A stretch of 64,000 bases of DNA from Trebouxia sp. TZW2008 (GCA_002118135.1 BDIU01000065.1:186001-250000), one strand, 5' to 3'; positions 13,801 through 25,983 are shown, counted from the first letter of the stretch. Translations and numbers: made by a program. Notes: a model not told the origin generated them from the letters alone.

Positions 13801-16800
13801 CGCCTGAGCACTTCCCGCCTCAGCTTGGCCAACTCATCCTGCATCCTCCTGCAAGCATCAGTACTGTTGTCAGCATATCCACATCATAATGCCCAAAACA
13901 AACTGGCCTGACTCGACAGGATGGACAGACAGCACAATTAGCACTTGCACCAGCACCTGTAACGACTTGATTGTGAGTATCTGTCAACACCACAGGCAAA
14001 GGGGCAAACTTGTGACTCTGAGCATGACAAACTTGTCTCTGTGCTCACAAGCTGTGCGACGTGACACCAATGTATGTTTGTGCTGACAGAAGCCTCGAAG
14101 GTACTGATCGTAGCGCTGCTGCGTGCAAGCGTGTGACAGAGCACGCAATGCTGTTTGGCTTGAAAGCACAGCGTTGTATGTTTTGGCAAGGATCTGAAAT
14201 GCATGAAGCATGCTGTGCAGCATAGTGCCTGCACTGTCTTTATCTGTGCTGCTGGCTGAGGGTACACTTGCTGTGACAGCTGTTGATATGCATCAAAAGA
14301 TGTGATTGCAATCACATCAAGCTTGATCACAGAGGCAGTATATGGTGCTGAACATTGCAGGTGCAGTGCATGCCTGTTGTCAGCATGCAGAGCTTGCGGC
14401 TTATGCTGGCTCAGGATGCACTTGCCATGGCAGCTGATGATGTGTAATGAAAGATCACTATCACAAACTTGAGCAATGAGGCAGCGTATGGTGCTGAATG
14501 TCGCAGGTGCAGGGCATGCCTGTTGTCAGCGTCCAGAGCTCGCAGCTTGTGCTGGCTGAGGATACAGTTGCCATGACAGCTGATGTACAGGTGGGAAGAA
14601 GCACAATCACACGCTCAATCAATGAGGCAGCATGTGCTGCTGAAGGTTGCAGGTGCAGGGCCTTGCCTGTTGTCAGCATCAAGAGCTTGCAGCTTGTGAT
14701 GATCCACGCTGGCCAGAGGCTGGTACTCCTTGTCTGATGTCACACGCCGCATCACCCTTTGAGCAGCCTGCACCACAATCAACATCAGATCTGCCTGCCC
14801 TGCCAGATGTAGCAGGTACACACATGTTCTGTTTGCTTTAATTGCATGCTGTCTGTTCAGCTTTGGTGTGACTCAAATGAGCACTTCCACGTTTGAGTCT
14901 TGCACAGCAAATAGCGTCAAACAGCACTGACACTGACGAGCAATGGCCCTATCGCAGAGGTTTGCTTGCCTTGCTGTTACGTGCCAGGCCACCAAGGAAC
15001 CTCTGCAGCAGGTCTCTGTCCAAGCTTGCTGCCCTGTGACGTTACTAGTTTCTCTTTTTCATGGTTCAACACCAACAAAACACCACAATGTTTTCATAGT
15101 GAACAATCTATATCTAAGCACTATGTTCAAGGTTTGCTTGCCTTGCTGTTAGGCGCCAGGCCATCAAGTGACCTTTGCAGCAGGTTCCTCTCCAGGCTGG
15201 CTGCCCTATTGCGCAGCTGAGTCAGCACATCCTGCTCAGCGGCCTCCTCCTGAGCCAACAGGCCGTCCAACCCCACCCCCATCACCTCATCCTCATGACT
15301 TCCGCTTTGGCCCTATGCAGTAGTGAATGTGCTTTAGTCATTTGGTATCTTGAGCCTTTGATTGAAGCAGTGAGAGGAAGCTTGTAGGAAGTCTGTACTG
15401 CAGTTGCAGGCTGAGCCGACCAGGCATCCAGCCCTTACCCGATCGCTCCATTCTCATGTGTTCCTCTCTGGCCCTGTGCAGCAACGCAAGCATTGGCATG
15501 ACAAACACATCCTGCTCAGCGGCCTCCTCCTGAGCCAATAGGGCGTCCAACCCCATCCCCATCACCTCATCCTCATGTCCCCAATTTTGCCCCTGTGCAA
15601 CATGCTACTCATGTATGAGGATGGACCCGTGTTGCATGTGAAGCCTGAGCTGTGTGTGTTGTGAATCACAACTTGTTGTGATACACAGCGCTGACTGTGC
15701 TATGGATGCAGCTGGCTGTGAGCAGCATGCAAAGGTGTTGCGGCCATGAAAGCTCACATAAAGGCTGCGTGTATGCCGTTTTGAGTGCTCACAAATTGTT
15801 GAGTTTGGTGGTCAGTGACATGGGGTGAAGCTTAGAAAACCTGAAAGGCACAGCTTGAGCTGGGAGTGAGCAGCTTGCAAAGGCGCAGTAGCCAGTCAGA
15901 CGGACATGACTACGATGTAAACGCTTCATGACCGCTGATGATTTTGCAAATACAAGGGCTGTATAATGCTGCGTGTAGTGACTGTGAGCAGTGACAGGGT
16001 GTACTGACTATCAAGACAAAGCCTCTGGTGAGTATGAGGAGCTTGCAAATGTGTAAAAGCCATCAAAGCAGACATGAACTGCAGTGCAAATACTTCATAA
16101 ATGATGAACGCACTTACTTTGCAAACATGAGAGCTGTGTGGTGCCTGTGAGCGCTGTACACAATGTCTATGACCTATGACATATTGCAAAAGTGACCAGG
16201 TCTTCAAGGCACAGCGTGAGCTGGTTGTAGGCAGCATGCAGAAGTGCAGCAGCCCAAGAAACCTGAGCACTGTGTATGCAATGATTATGACCAGTGACAT
16301 GTTGTGTTACTGACCAAGTCCTGAAGGAGCAGCCTAAGCTGTATGTTGGCAGCATTCAAGACTGAGCCTGTACAATGTTTGCAAATATAACGATCCGTGA
16401 AAAGCAAGCAGTGACCAATGTGGAACTGACCAGGTGTACAAGGCGCAGCCTGAGTTGGGTGTAGGCAGCATGCAAAGGTGCAGCATGCTTTGAAGCAAAC
16501 CCAAACGTTGTACGGATGCTTTATGCATGCTCTGCAAATGCCGCGTCTATGCTGAATGCTACGAGGTGACACTGACCAGGTCTTCAAGGCGCAGCCTGAG
16601 CTGAGTGTAGGCAGCATGCAGGACCTTCAAGCTGTGGCGCAGCCCCGCATGCCTGGCATGCAGCTCCTTCAGCTGGTGCGCTGCGTCCGCATCCTTTTGG
16701 GCTTGCACCTGCACCGCCAGCCATCATGCCTTGCCTGACTGTTGTCACAGTGTAGTCTGAGGCGGCAGCACGAGATGCTTTTGTTTCACAATTTGCCAGC

Positions 16801-19800
16801 GTGCAGCACCTTGTGCATGCTGCTTTGTGCAGCTTTACACAGCAAAGCCACTCAGCAATGACTCACGGCACAAGGCTTGCATGAAGCGTTGTTGGCTTGC
16901 TGGGTCGTTGGTGATAAATGCAGCAAACAGCCACTCAACACAAGGCCTGGCCAAAATAGGGGAACTCCAATGCTAAGGAAGCAAAGGTGCAGCTGGCTCC
17001 AATGCTTGGCAGGTATTTTGTACGCTTCAACAGAGGGTGACACAAGTGTAGCCAGGTGTTTGACAGCCGTGTGCCATAAGCAGCATTATTCAGCATGCTG
17101 CTTGCACACACCTGTAGCAGCTGTGCAGCGAGGCTCTGCACCCTTTCTTGGAAGTCAGCTGGAGTGGGTGTCAGGTCACTGCCGGGATCCTGCCTGGCAA
17201 TGGCACAAGCCTTCTGCAGATCCCCAGCCTGCACCCAGACATCTCCAGGTGAGTTGAAGTGAGGTCAAGCGAGGCTGAAGTTTGCGTCAGAAAGCACTGG
17301 ACCCCGTGTCAAGCATGTCAAGCATGCAGTGTTGAATGCGCACTTTGAAGGGCTCCCAGGCCTCCTGGGGTTCATCCAATTGGATCTGTCAAGACTAGTT
17401 TGTGACAGCCTGCAAGCCTTCGTTATGTTATCACAGAGCAGCATCCAATTTTAAGTCCAGCATGCAATGTTGGATGCGCACTCTAACCCCCTCTTGGGAT
17501 TCTTACAGTTGGGATTCAAGGGTTGCTTGCACACGCACAGGACAGCCTAGAATGCAAGAGCTCACCGGTTGGAACACAGCATCAGGACCTCACCTCCAGC
17601 ATGCAACATTACACACTGACGATAAACACAGATGCAACCACGAGCATCAAAGTCTTACCTCCAGCATGGAATGTTGAATGCGCACTCTGAAGGCCTCCCG
17701 GGACTCTTCCAGCTGGATGTGGGCCAGGGTGGCTTCCCGCTGCAGATGGTCATTCTCCCTGTGCTGCTCCAGCAGTTGGCTCTGCACCTGCTCAGCCTGC
17801 CGCTGCTGCTGCACTAGCTGTGTCTCCAGGGCTGCGGCTCTTTCCAACTGCCCTGCCTGAGCCTGCAGATGAGCCCTCAGATCTGCCACTGTGTCTTGCA
17901 GCCCAGATCTGCAGAGAGAGTCATGGTTGCTCACGCAGTATAGCAAAGGCCTGCAACTGCTCAGCCTGTTGCTGCTGCTACAGCTGGGTCTCTAACGTTG
18001 CGACCCTCTCCAACTGCTCTACTGAGCCTGCCGTTGAGCCCTGAGATCTGCCACTGTGCCTTGCAGCCCAGACATGCAGCGACACAGTCACACTCCATAG
18101 TCAGATTTCATGTAGTATGAAGTTATGCTGAAGTGTCTCCTTGTATGGAACAAGGGAGTGTGATAAGGCGCACACAGCTGGTGCTGTATGTCACACTGCT
18201 GACTTGCTACATGCAATCACTGCACAGTGAAGGGCTTCTTGGTGCTAACATAATCATAGCACCAGCTTGCTTTGCTTTTATGTCTTGCGCCAAAGAGTGC
18301 CTGCAGGCATTGACCAATGGCGAAGTCAATGCATATAGATACGGCCGCAGCAATTTGTTACAAAGTCGATTGCATCTGTGGCTGTTGCTGTTGCTGAAGC
18401 TGCAGCGTCTGTGCTGTCAAAAGTTGCTTGCTTTGCTTGGACACCAGTAGCACCAAGCACTGCACAAGCCGAAGGAAAGTCATGAAGGCATGCCAACCTG
18501 TCTGTCACCAGCTGTTCATTCCGCTGCTGCAGCTCAGTCACCAGCTGTTGCTGCTGAGTCAGCTGCTGCTCCAACTCTTGCTGAGCCGCCTCTTGCTGCC
18601 TCCTCTGCTCTTCCTGCTGCTGCTTTTCCCGCTCCTCTTGCTCTTGCCTTTCCTGCTGTTGCTGTTGCCGTCCCTGCTCCTCTTGGTGCAGTTGCTGCAG
18701 TTGCTGCTGTTGCCTTTCTTGCTCCTCTTGCTGTTGCTTCTCCTGCTCTTGCTGTTGCTGCAACGCTTTCTTGGTCAAAGCAGCCTGTCTGGTGCTGCCG
18801 CTAGTGGGGGTTGACACTGCGCTGCTGGCACTGCTTGATGATGATGCACTGCTGGACCTAGAGTCAGCTTCCAGGAGCTGCTGCTCCAGAGCAAACTTGG
18901 CATTCTCTGCCTCTTCCTGTCACAAACAAAAGGACTTCAGCATGTTGCGGACACTGAATCTGTCAAGATCGTAACGACACCAAGGATAGCTTGTATCTAT
19001 ACAGTAACAGCAAGCAGCTTTCGCGTGCTGATGGGAACAAAGTCAGCAGAATAGACACCATAGGGCATTACTACAACAGTCATGGAGGCAAACAAATGTG
19101 CAGCCACACAAGCTTGATATGCAGCCAGCAGCCTGTAAACACATGTGTTCCTTTGGAAGCAAGTCAGATGCACAATGCAATGGATGCTGGTATCAAGAGG
19201 GCTTAGTTCACACCCAACGCCATGCGCGCACCTGTGCTTTGTTGAGATCCAATTGCATAGTCAAAAGAGCTTGACTCACAGTCAAGCGCTCTTCCTCAGA
19301 CTTGATCAACTCCTCCTGCATTGTTAAGTTGTTGTGTAAGGTTCTGCCCTACTTGAACATGGCAATCATGTCATGAGCATGTTGAAGTTGCATTATTATA
19401 AGGTAATGGCTGAGGGTCAGGTGCGTTTTGTTGCAGACTTGATCAGCTCTCCCTGCATTATTGCAGCAATGTAGGTACAGAGTGTCCATGTCCGTCTCAA
19501 AGCAGTGGTGAGCACACAGAATATGAACATGAACATTCAAGTCTTCTCTGAATTTGATCAGCTCCTGGTGCATTGTCACACCCCTGTGATGGGTCCATGT
19601 TTTCCTCAGATAGCAGTGTCACATGTTTCTGATGTCTTGTGTCCATTTCTGCCTGAGATTGCAGTACTTACATCGTGCTGTTGATTGCGTCCATACCTTT
19701 CTCAGATTGCAGTGCCATATCACTCTGTTTGAGTTGAGTTCATGTCTTTATCAAACTGCGTTGTCACAACACTTTATTGAGTTCTGGCCACATCTGATAC

Positions 19801-20166
19801 AGCTTCCATTGGCATGATGCACATGTGGCACGCAGGTGCTGACATGCAAGAGGGTCAGGCGTGCCTGCAGCTTGGCCTTTTCTGTCTCCTGTGCTGTGGC
19901 TTTCTGGTTGGCAGCCTCCAGGCGGGTTTGCAGCCCTGCATTGTCAGCAGCCTGTTGCTGCTGTACCTGCCGTGCATCTGCCAACTGAGCCTGCAGCCCC
20001 CGCATCTGGGACAGCACAAGCCATTACTTTGCCTTGCAGAAAGCGTCAACATTTGCATAATGATTGTGGCACCAATCTGTGCTGTAGACAAGAGTATGTC
20101 AAGACAACCATCAGAGTGCAGGACCACTTGGTGCTGCAAGACAGAGCGTCCCCTTTGCAGGTGCAG

Positions 20167-20202
<36 letters not shown>

Positions 20203-23200
20203 CAAAGAGGCTTGCATACTACAGCAGGTGACACATGCTGTCCTACCCTGTTTCTGAAGGGGTGTTGGGAGACATCAGAGTCCCAGGGCAAATGTGCCAG
20301 TTGGTGCTGCATGAGACATCAGGCATGCCAGGCCATGCTGCAGTGGACACAACAGGCGGGCAGGCAGCAGGCAGGCAGGCAGGCAGGCAGGCTTGCATGC
20401 TGCAGCAGGTGACACAAGCTAATGTACCCTGTTCTTCAAGGGGGCTTGGGAGTCATCAGAGTCCAGGGGCAGCTGTGCCAGTTGCTGCTGCAAGGCAGAG
20501 CATGCCCCTTGCAGGTGCAGCCAGCAACAGGCAGGCGGGCTGCAGCAGGTGACACAAGCTAACGTACCCTGTTTCTCAAGGGGGCTTGGGAGTCATCAGA
20601 GTCCAGGGGCAGCTGTGCCAGTTGCTGCTGCAAGGCAGAGCGCTCCCCTTGTAGGTGCAGCATGCGGCTGCGTAGGCGCTGCAGCAGGCCCCGCACCCGC
20701 CCATGGTTCACAACTGGATAGTTGTATACCTGCATGCCACTCGTTTCTTGTTTCTTGCCCCTCTTTGGGTTGTCATGCTGTCCTTGCCCATTTATTTTTC
20801 ACCATTGACTCACTGAACACCTGCACGACTCTCAGCCCATGGGTGCATTTGTATGATGGATGACTATTCTCACCCGCCTGGGATTGACCACATAGTTGTA
20901 CACCTGCACGCCTCTTAGCTAGTAAGCTACTGCTTGCTTGCAACTGAGTGCGTCATTCCTTATCTGTCAGTGCACAATGCACTACTCACTTGAGACTACA
21001 GTGACTGAGCAGACCACTCAAATCTGCACAAGATGCTGAATGCATTCATGCTCAAGACAGCCTTGGAGTCAATCACGTCGCTGTGCAACCAATGCAGGAT
21101 GCTTGTCTCGAAACCCTGTCAGCGCACACACAGCTGTATCATACGCAATGCAAGCTGTTTGCGACACCTAAATGTGTATAGTGGTACCTGCTGAGCTGCC
21201 ACAAGGTGCTTCAGTGTGGCCAGGCTCCTGTCCCACTCTCCCTGGCGCACTGTGCCAATCAGGGTTGTCAGGCAGTTGCCACCCAAGCTCTCTGCACAGC
21301 AACAGTGCAACTTGAGCCAAGATCTCCAGGCAGGTGTGGCTTGAGCTTACCTACCTCGATGTTACCTACCTCGTGTTTGTGCAGGCACAGGTATCAGTCA
21401 ACTAATTAACCCATGTGGCTTGAGCCATCTTGCACAGCATGGCAACCACTTTTGCACTCAATTTTGGCATTGCACTCCTGGCATTGGATGAGTATCAACA
21501 CATTGCTATAGGCAATGTGTTGATACTCATATAAATATAGGCAGGGTTCCCCTGTGCCAGCTTGCACAGCATGACAGCAGAGCTTTTGAAATTGTGAACG
21601 TCAGCATTGCACTGCTACACAGTGTTACATTGCTGCGGGGAGAGCAGCTGACCTGACAGCAGCTTGGTGAGGATGGAGGCACTGTACTTGATGGCGTGAG
21701 CAGGTGCACCCTGTGCCAGCTTGCACAGCATGACAGCCGGCTGTAAGAAAATTCTAATGCTAGCACTGCATTGCTGCAGGGAGAATCTCACCTGATAGCA
21801 GCTTGGTGAGAATGGAGGCATTGTAGTTGATGGCGTGAGCAGGTGTGCCCTGTGCCAGCTTGCGCAGTGCAACCGCAAAGCTGAGCAGGGACTGGTTGAG
21901 CTGGCTGCCCTCTCGCTGCCTCAGCACTTCTGGATCCACTAGCAGACGCTCTGAGCCTGGCATGTCCAACAGATACAGCCGGGAAACCTGCAACCATGGT
22001 AAAGTAGTGAAACCACCACGTTCCTGACACTGCAAAAGATAAGGCAGGAAGCAAGGGGTGATCAAGCTTGACGTGGTTTGACATGTTGCCTATGGCAATG
22101 CTCTGCAGGGCCAGCACTCAGGTGCACTGCAGCCGCTCTGAGCCTGGCATGTCCACCAGATACAGCCGGGAAACCTGCAGTCGTGTAAAAGCAGTGAAAC
22201 CACGCTTTTGAGGCTGCAACAGATACAGGCAGGAAGCAAGGGGTGGTCAACCTTGGCGTTGTTTGCATGTTGGATTTGGCAATCATGAACATGTTCAGCG
22301 GTCACACGCATGCGATAGATCACAGCTTGCCATGCCCACCAGATGCAGCAAGGAAACTGCAATCCCTGGAAATGGTGAAGCATCAGTTGAATGCTGTGTG
22401 ACACTGCATTCAAGGCAATGCACAGCGTGTTTTCCAGCATCATTGAGTTGCATGCACCAGATCTGGATCATTTGTAGCCACTGAGCCGGGCGATTCACAA
22501 AAGTCCATGACTAGGATGGTTCTGGCATCCGCACATTTCACCTGGGCAAGCTGCACTCGCCAGGAAGCTTTACCAAATTCACTTCTGGCAGAACCTGATG
22601 GCTGTTTTGAGGCACTGATCAGCATGTCTTCTCACAGAGTATGGTTGCATGCAGCAATTTTAAACCCATCAGCACTGTCCCTGGGTCGCATGTGTTTTCA
22701 GATCAGCAAGGACCCTTCATGAGACAGCACACACACAGCAGTTTTGTCTTATTGAGAGGACAGCATACTCCACTGAACCTGTGTTTCATGCATGAGCCTG
22801 GTCTGTGACAGAGGACTTCATCATGACAACTCATGCATTGACATTGAGCACTGCTCTTCTCATCGTTGCTGTATCCTCATCCTTGGCATCTGCTGCACGA
22901 GTTGTACTGGCACAGCCTGACAGTAGAGATGGCTGCAGCCCTGTCATGCACGCTACCTGGGTCTTTTGCATTGTGGTCCCACGCTAAGTGGCAGATATGC
23001 CATGATTTGACTTCAAAAGTCTGTCTCGTCTGAGACAGAGGACTTCATCATGCCAACTTGTGCATTGAAACCAATCTGCTCACCGCTGCTATGTCCTCAT
23101 CCTCAGCGTCTGCTGCAGGGTTGAACTGGCACAGCCTGACAGTAATAATGACTGCAAACCTGTCATGCACATCGGCCAAGTCCATGACCAGGGTTCAAAG

Positions 23201-25594
23201 ATTGTCTGGTATATAGTGTCACACTTGACTTGTCACTTATTACATGGCAAAATCACTGAGTCACACCGTTGCTGTATCTTCATCCTCGGCGTCTGCTGCA
23301 GGGTTGAACTGGCACAGCCTGACAGTAAAGATGGCTGCAGCCCTGTCATGCACGCTGCCCAAGTCCATGAAACCACGATCCCGTGCTTGGCAGCCTGCCT
23401 GGAAGCACTGCACCACCTCTTCTGCGTTTCTAGCCAGCCTGCTTCTCAGGCCTGCCACTCGCCACCCCTCTGAATCTTCCACCACCGCCAACTTGGTTGC
23501 TGCCTGGCCCTCTACACACAACACAAAGATTGAGTTCCTGCACGCATATATATCAGCATTGCCAACACACAGGAGAAAGGTTTGTTCAGCCGAGTGAAAC
23601 ATTTGTCAGCACTGACAGCTCTGCATGCCCTGCTGTGCATTCCTGGCCAGCCTGCTTGTGAGCCTGGCAAATTGCCACCGCTTTGAAAAGCCCACCAGCG
23701 CCAGCTTGGTCGATGCCTGGCTCTCTGCATGCAATACTGTGTAAGAGCTCTTACATGCAGACACCAGTATCACCAGGAGTATCACTCACCACCCCTCTGC
23801 ATTGCCCACCATCGCCAGCTTGAATGCTGCCTGGCCGTCTGCATGCAACGCCGTATGAAAACTTCTGCATGCAGACTTCGGTATCAATGAGACAAAAACA
23901 CGCCACCCCTCTGCGTTCTCCACCACACTGGCTCAGCTGCTATCTGATCATCCGCATGCATGCATGTATGCACGCTACCATTGCAAGACGCACAACCACC
24001 TGCAACTCAGGATATTGACCATGGGGCATTGCAGAGCTTGCTCAGAGCAGTGAGCTGCTTCGGGCATGACGCCACGCCATGCGTCATGCCACACATCAGC
24101 ATGCTGCAACATTGCTGTATGTCTGCTCCTTGACAGCAATGGCAAGCATGAATGTTGCTGTGCGAGCTTGGATGTGCCAAGCATTGTCTGAGATGACTGT
24201 TGAAGTCTGGGCTGCTTGCTTACAACAGCATCAATTTAATGCATCTTTGTAGACATGCTCCTCAAGGGCATGCTACAGTTTGTTACCTGGCCGGAGCAGG
24301 TCGCTGCAGGACTCATTGAACAGCTCCACGAAGGTGCAGTCCACAAAGTACTCAAAGCCCCTGGTTTGGTAGGCCCGCCTCTTAGCAGCAACCCTGTCAC
24401 CTGCAGCGCTTTTCTCCAGCTCAGCTAATTACTTTATTGCTCATTGTTGAAGGGCCTCAAACCCTCACCCTGCGCCACTCACCCTGTACCCCATACTTCC
24501 TAGCCTTACTCCAGCGGGGTGAATGGAATGGGGTAAGGGGTGCAACATTCAAGCCACTCAGGCTTGTCATGCAACAATGACATGACCCAAAGACCTCATT
24601 AGATCTGCCATGCAAAGACCAAAAAGCCAACATGTGGCAAACGATTGGCATGAGCCAGATGAAAAGTACATCACTGCGAGCTATTTCTGCTTAGCTCTGC
24701 ACCATTCGAGAGGCAGATGCTAGTAGATGACAGAGTCGGGGACATTCTGCGTGATTACATGCAGCACAACTGATGCATTTGAGTCTCTTGTGCCAATGGC
24801 ATGCTGAACTGACTGAGGGTATTGCCCTGTGTCTGCCCTGGCATGACCATGTTGAAGATATCATGGCCAAATATAAAAATTTGCTCTGCTGAACATGTGC
24901 CCAAGTATGACAAGCTGGTCTGCTGTTGTGGGAAAGGAAGCTGAGCACGTTTGACATTGCTGCAAGGAGGCACACCTGTTGCAACCTGCTTCTCTTCTAG
25001 CAAGTCAAACAGAGCCTTGCTGGCTAGCTGCACAATACCCTCCTGACTAGCTGCACTGACTGAGCTGTCATCAACTTCAGTCCCGCTTCTGCCCTCAAGA
25101 ACGCTTGTCTTGCCGCTTCCTGTGATCCAAATGGACTTGTGACTGCATGTATGGTTGCTGCCATCGTGACAAGAATGACAGGAACTGCAGATTTGTCCAT
25201 GTGAGGTGCATTCAGGCTAAGCTTCCAAAAGTAGGAGAAGAGTTTCAAGATATAAGTCAGACCAGGTGTTATGCAGACCTGTGGCGCCAAACAAAATAGC
25301 AGCGGCATTATAGCCTTCCACAAGCTTTTGCAGCAGCGGGATGAATGTCCTATCATGGATGTCTTCTGTGGTTGCCTCTGCGCCATAGCAGTATGCAACC
25401 TCATGCTCTTCGCCTCTGCAGACACAACACTTGAGGCATTGGGGCCGGCATGTGGTAGTTTGCTGGCAGCAGATGATGCATAGCAGCAGCACACTTGACT
25501 CACGGCCTTGGTTCGAAGGCTGTTGGCCGCACAATGGCGACCGAGTTTCGAGTAAGCAAGAGATCCTCCGAGCCTACAGAGGGCAGCAAGACTT
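10810..25594 (-). CDS. Large divergent kinesin with long coiled-coil tail
   Basis: Microtubule motor-like protein. Motor exons resolved by phase: ~25594-25504 (VAIVRP), 25415-25279, 25119-24986, one ending 24287, 23511-23267, 21987-21792, 21291-21188, neck 20729-20568. The P-loop is intact but split by an intron (FGATG | SGKTSV). Switch II reads LLDMPGSE for the usual DLAGSE. Switch I, normally NxxSSRSH, reads LGSVHDRAAAIF, so the nucleotide-sensing Ser and Arg are lost. The exon with SLGGNCLTTLIG and TLKHL is the usual motor end. The tail is coiled coil, Gln/Glu-rich at 18500-18780, with further exons near 20017-19855, 17910-17658, 16720-16573, 15300-15130, 13855-13695, 13370-13258 and 12838-12590. 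The last exon, 11202-10810, is Ser/Arg-rich. The start codon exon and several tail junctions are unresolved. Kinesin subfamily not assigned. Introns are packed with decayed exon copies. Confidence 0.8.
12904..13087. mobile_element. MITE, decayed copy (kinesin intron)
   Basis: Begins TA then CAGTAGCTTCTCTTTGTA and keeps the internal AAGGACAATC, GGGAACCA and CTGCAGTGGCACTGCTTTG landmarks of the family seen at 13402, but the 3' half is degraded and the right end is not clear. Confidence 0.5.
13402..13576. mobile_element. TA-flanked MITE, most intact copy (kinesin intron)
   Basis: 175 bp flanked by TA on both sides. The left end CAGTACACTCT is matched by the inverted right end AGAGTGTACTG. Inside, TGTAAGGACA-type subrepeats occur twice in each half in direct orientation, around a core CATTCTGACTGCAGTGGT. 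No coding capacity. The TA target site and CAGT-type termini suggest a Tc1/mariner-type mobiliser, which is inference. It lies between the coiled-coil exons at 13258-13370 and 13695-13855. Confidence 0.85.
14225..14720. repeat. Tandem exon-fossil array, kinesin tail (about 146-bp units)
   Basis: Three clear copies beginning near 14350, 14493 and 14639, each with GCAGGTGCAG, GCCTGTTGTCAGC and AGAGCT, plus a weaker fourth near 14225. The copy at 14639 borders the probable live exon (KLQALDADNRQ on the minus strand). The others carry substitutions and stops. Confidence 0.7.
14957..15580. repeat. Duplicated exon edges, kinesin tail
   Basis: The stretch 14957-15043 is repeated at 15129-15215 (shared GTTTGCTTGCCTTGCTGTTA and CAGCAGGT). 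The stretch 15225-15290, coding GLDGLLAQEEAAEQD on the minus strand, recurs at 15505-15570 as GLDALLAQEEAAEQD. Both pairs include exon sequence plus adjoining intron. Confidence 0.7.
16190..16660. repeat. Tandem exon-fossil array, kinesin tail
   Basis: Units near 16195, 16310, 16430 and 16570 share GACCAGGT, TCAAGGCGCAGCCTGAGCTG and GTAGGCAGCATGCA, and a weaker unit lies near 15840. The right-most unit is continuous with an open coiled-coil exon (minus strand, LRLRLEDLV end). The rest are degenerate copies of its 3' edge with the splice donor. Confidence 0.7.
17290..18080. repeat. Tandem exon-fossil arrays, kinesin tail
   Basis: CCAGCATGCAATGTTGGATG-type sequence recurs near 17315, 17458 and 17660; only the last continues into the open exon coding QHSMLE on the minus strand. 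A second pair, around 17850-17905 and 17990-18075, duplicates the other edge of the same exon (LRAQ / GLQ region). Confidence 0.65.
18320..18425. repeat. Dispersed ~95-bp repeat, copy A
   Basis: The minus strand of this segment closely matches the plus strand of 37685-37785. Translated, both read a TDxIDFVxNCCG run ending HMH or YMH and a stop, so similarity extends to the amino-acid level. Here it lies in a kinesin intron. Confidence 0.6.
20163..20400. repeat. (CAGG)n microsatellites, two tracts
   Basis: A run of about ten CAGG units at 20163-20205 and a second shorter run near 20355-20392, each directly next to a copy of the neck-exon fossil array in a kinesin intron. Confidence 0.85.
20225..20915. 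repeat. Tandem fossils of the kinesin neck exon
   Basis: The live neck exon is 20729-20568. Its 3' edge with donor is repeated upstream in coordinate at about 20405-20520 and, more weakly, 20225-20340, sharing GGGGCTTGGGAGTCATCAGA and GGCAGCTGTGCCAGTTGCTG. Its 5' edge, including the CAG acceptor and VYNY codons, recurs at about 20870-20915 as VYNYVVNP. Decoys thus flank the exon on both sides. Confidence 0.75.
21410..22360. repeat. Tandem fossils on both sides of the kinesin switch II exon
   Basis: The live exon is 21987-21792. Its 3' part (CKLAQG...ILTKLLSG-like) recurs at about 21640-21740, with shorter remnants near 21545 and 21420. Its 5' part with acceptor (GAGCCTGGCATGTCCA, ATACAGCCGGGAAACCTGCA) recurs near 22130-22190 and, eroded, at 22320-22365. 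Confidence 0.8.
21488..21530. repeat. Perfect 19-bp hairpin with 5-nt loop
   Basis: Positions 21488-21506 (ATGAGTATCAACACATTGC) are the exact reverse complement of 21512-21530, with TATAG between. It lies in the intron between the switch II exon and the next motor exon. Confidence 0.9.
22860..23920. repeat. Tandem fossils on both sides of the kinesin switch I exon
   Basis: The live exon is 23511-23267. Its 3' half recurs at about 23085-23190 and 22875-22985 (shared TTGAACTGGCACAGCCTGAC-type stretch), each with point changes. Its 5' edge recurs near 23640-23735 and 23795-23860 (CCAGCTTG, GATGCCTGG or AATGCTGCCTGG). Confidence 0.8.
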
Positions 25595-25983
25595 TTGAGA
25601 ACAGAGTGTGCAGAGTATGCACCCAGATGAAACACCCGACAGATGAGAATCACCGTTGTCGCCCTCAGGATGAAGACATACAACAGCCTCGATCGGACAC
25701 CCAGCAGTGCGTTGAGCCCAAGCGGGCGGTCTTGGTTTGCTCATACTGCACATTTATTTGCGAACCCACACTCGTCACAGACGTGAACAAGCTGCATGAT
25801 TGCCTAGCAGGGCGAATACGGGAAGGCAAGCGCCAAAGTCGACCGCAGCCTACAGCAGATGGTCATGGCAATGTTGACCTATTCAGGAATCTCAATTGTT
25901 GAGCCGAGCTTCATGCATATGAATATTGCAAAAAAGGCTGAGTTGGCCTACACCGCTTGTCGGGTTTCACACCCGAAGAAGAT

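Noticed and set aside
18428..18814. Leu-rich plus-strand ORF
   Set aside because: Antisense shadow of the Gln/Glu-rich coiled-coil exon.
20163..20205. CAGG run considered as a CRISPR-like or recombination array
   Set aside because: Simple 4-bp slippage repeat without spacers.
25495..25902. Plus-strand 135-codon ORF with CxxC pairs resembling a zinc finger
   Set aside because: It overlaps the first resolved kinesin exon on the other strand, has no recognisable domain spacing and no splice partners.
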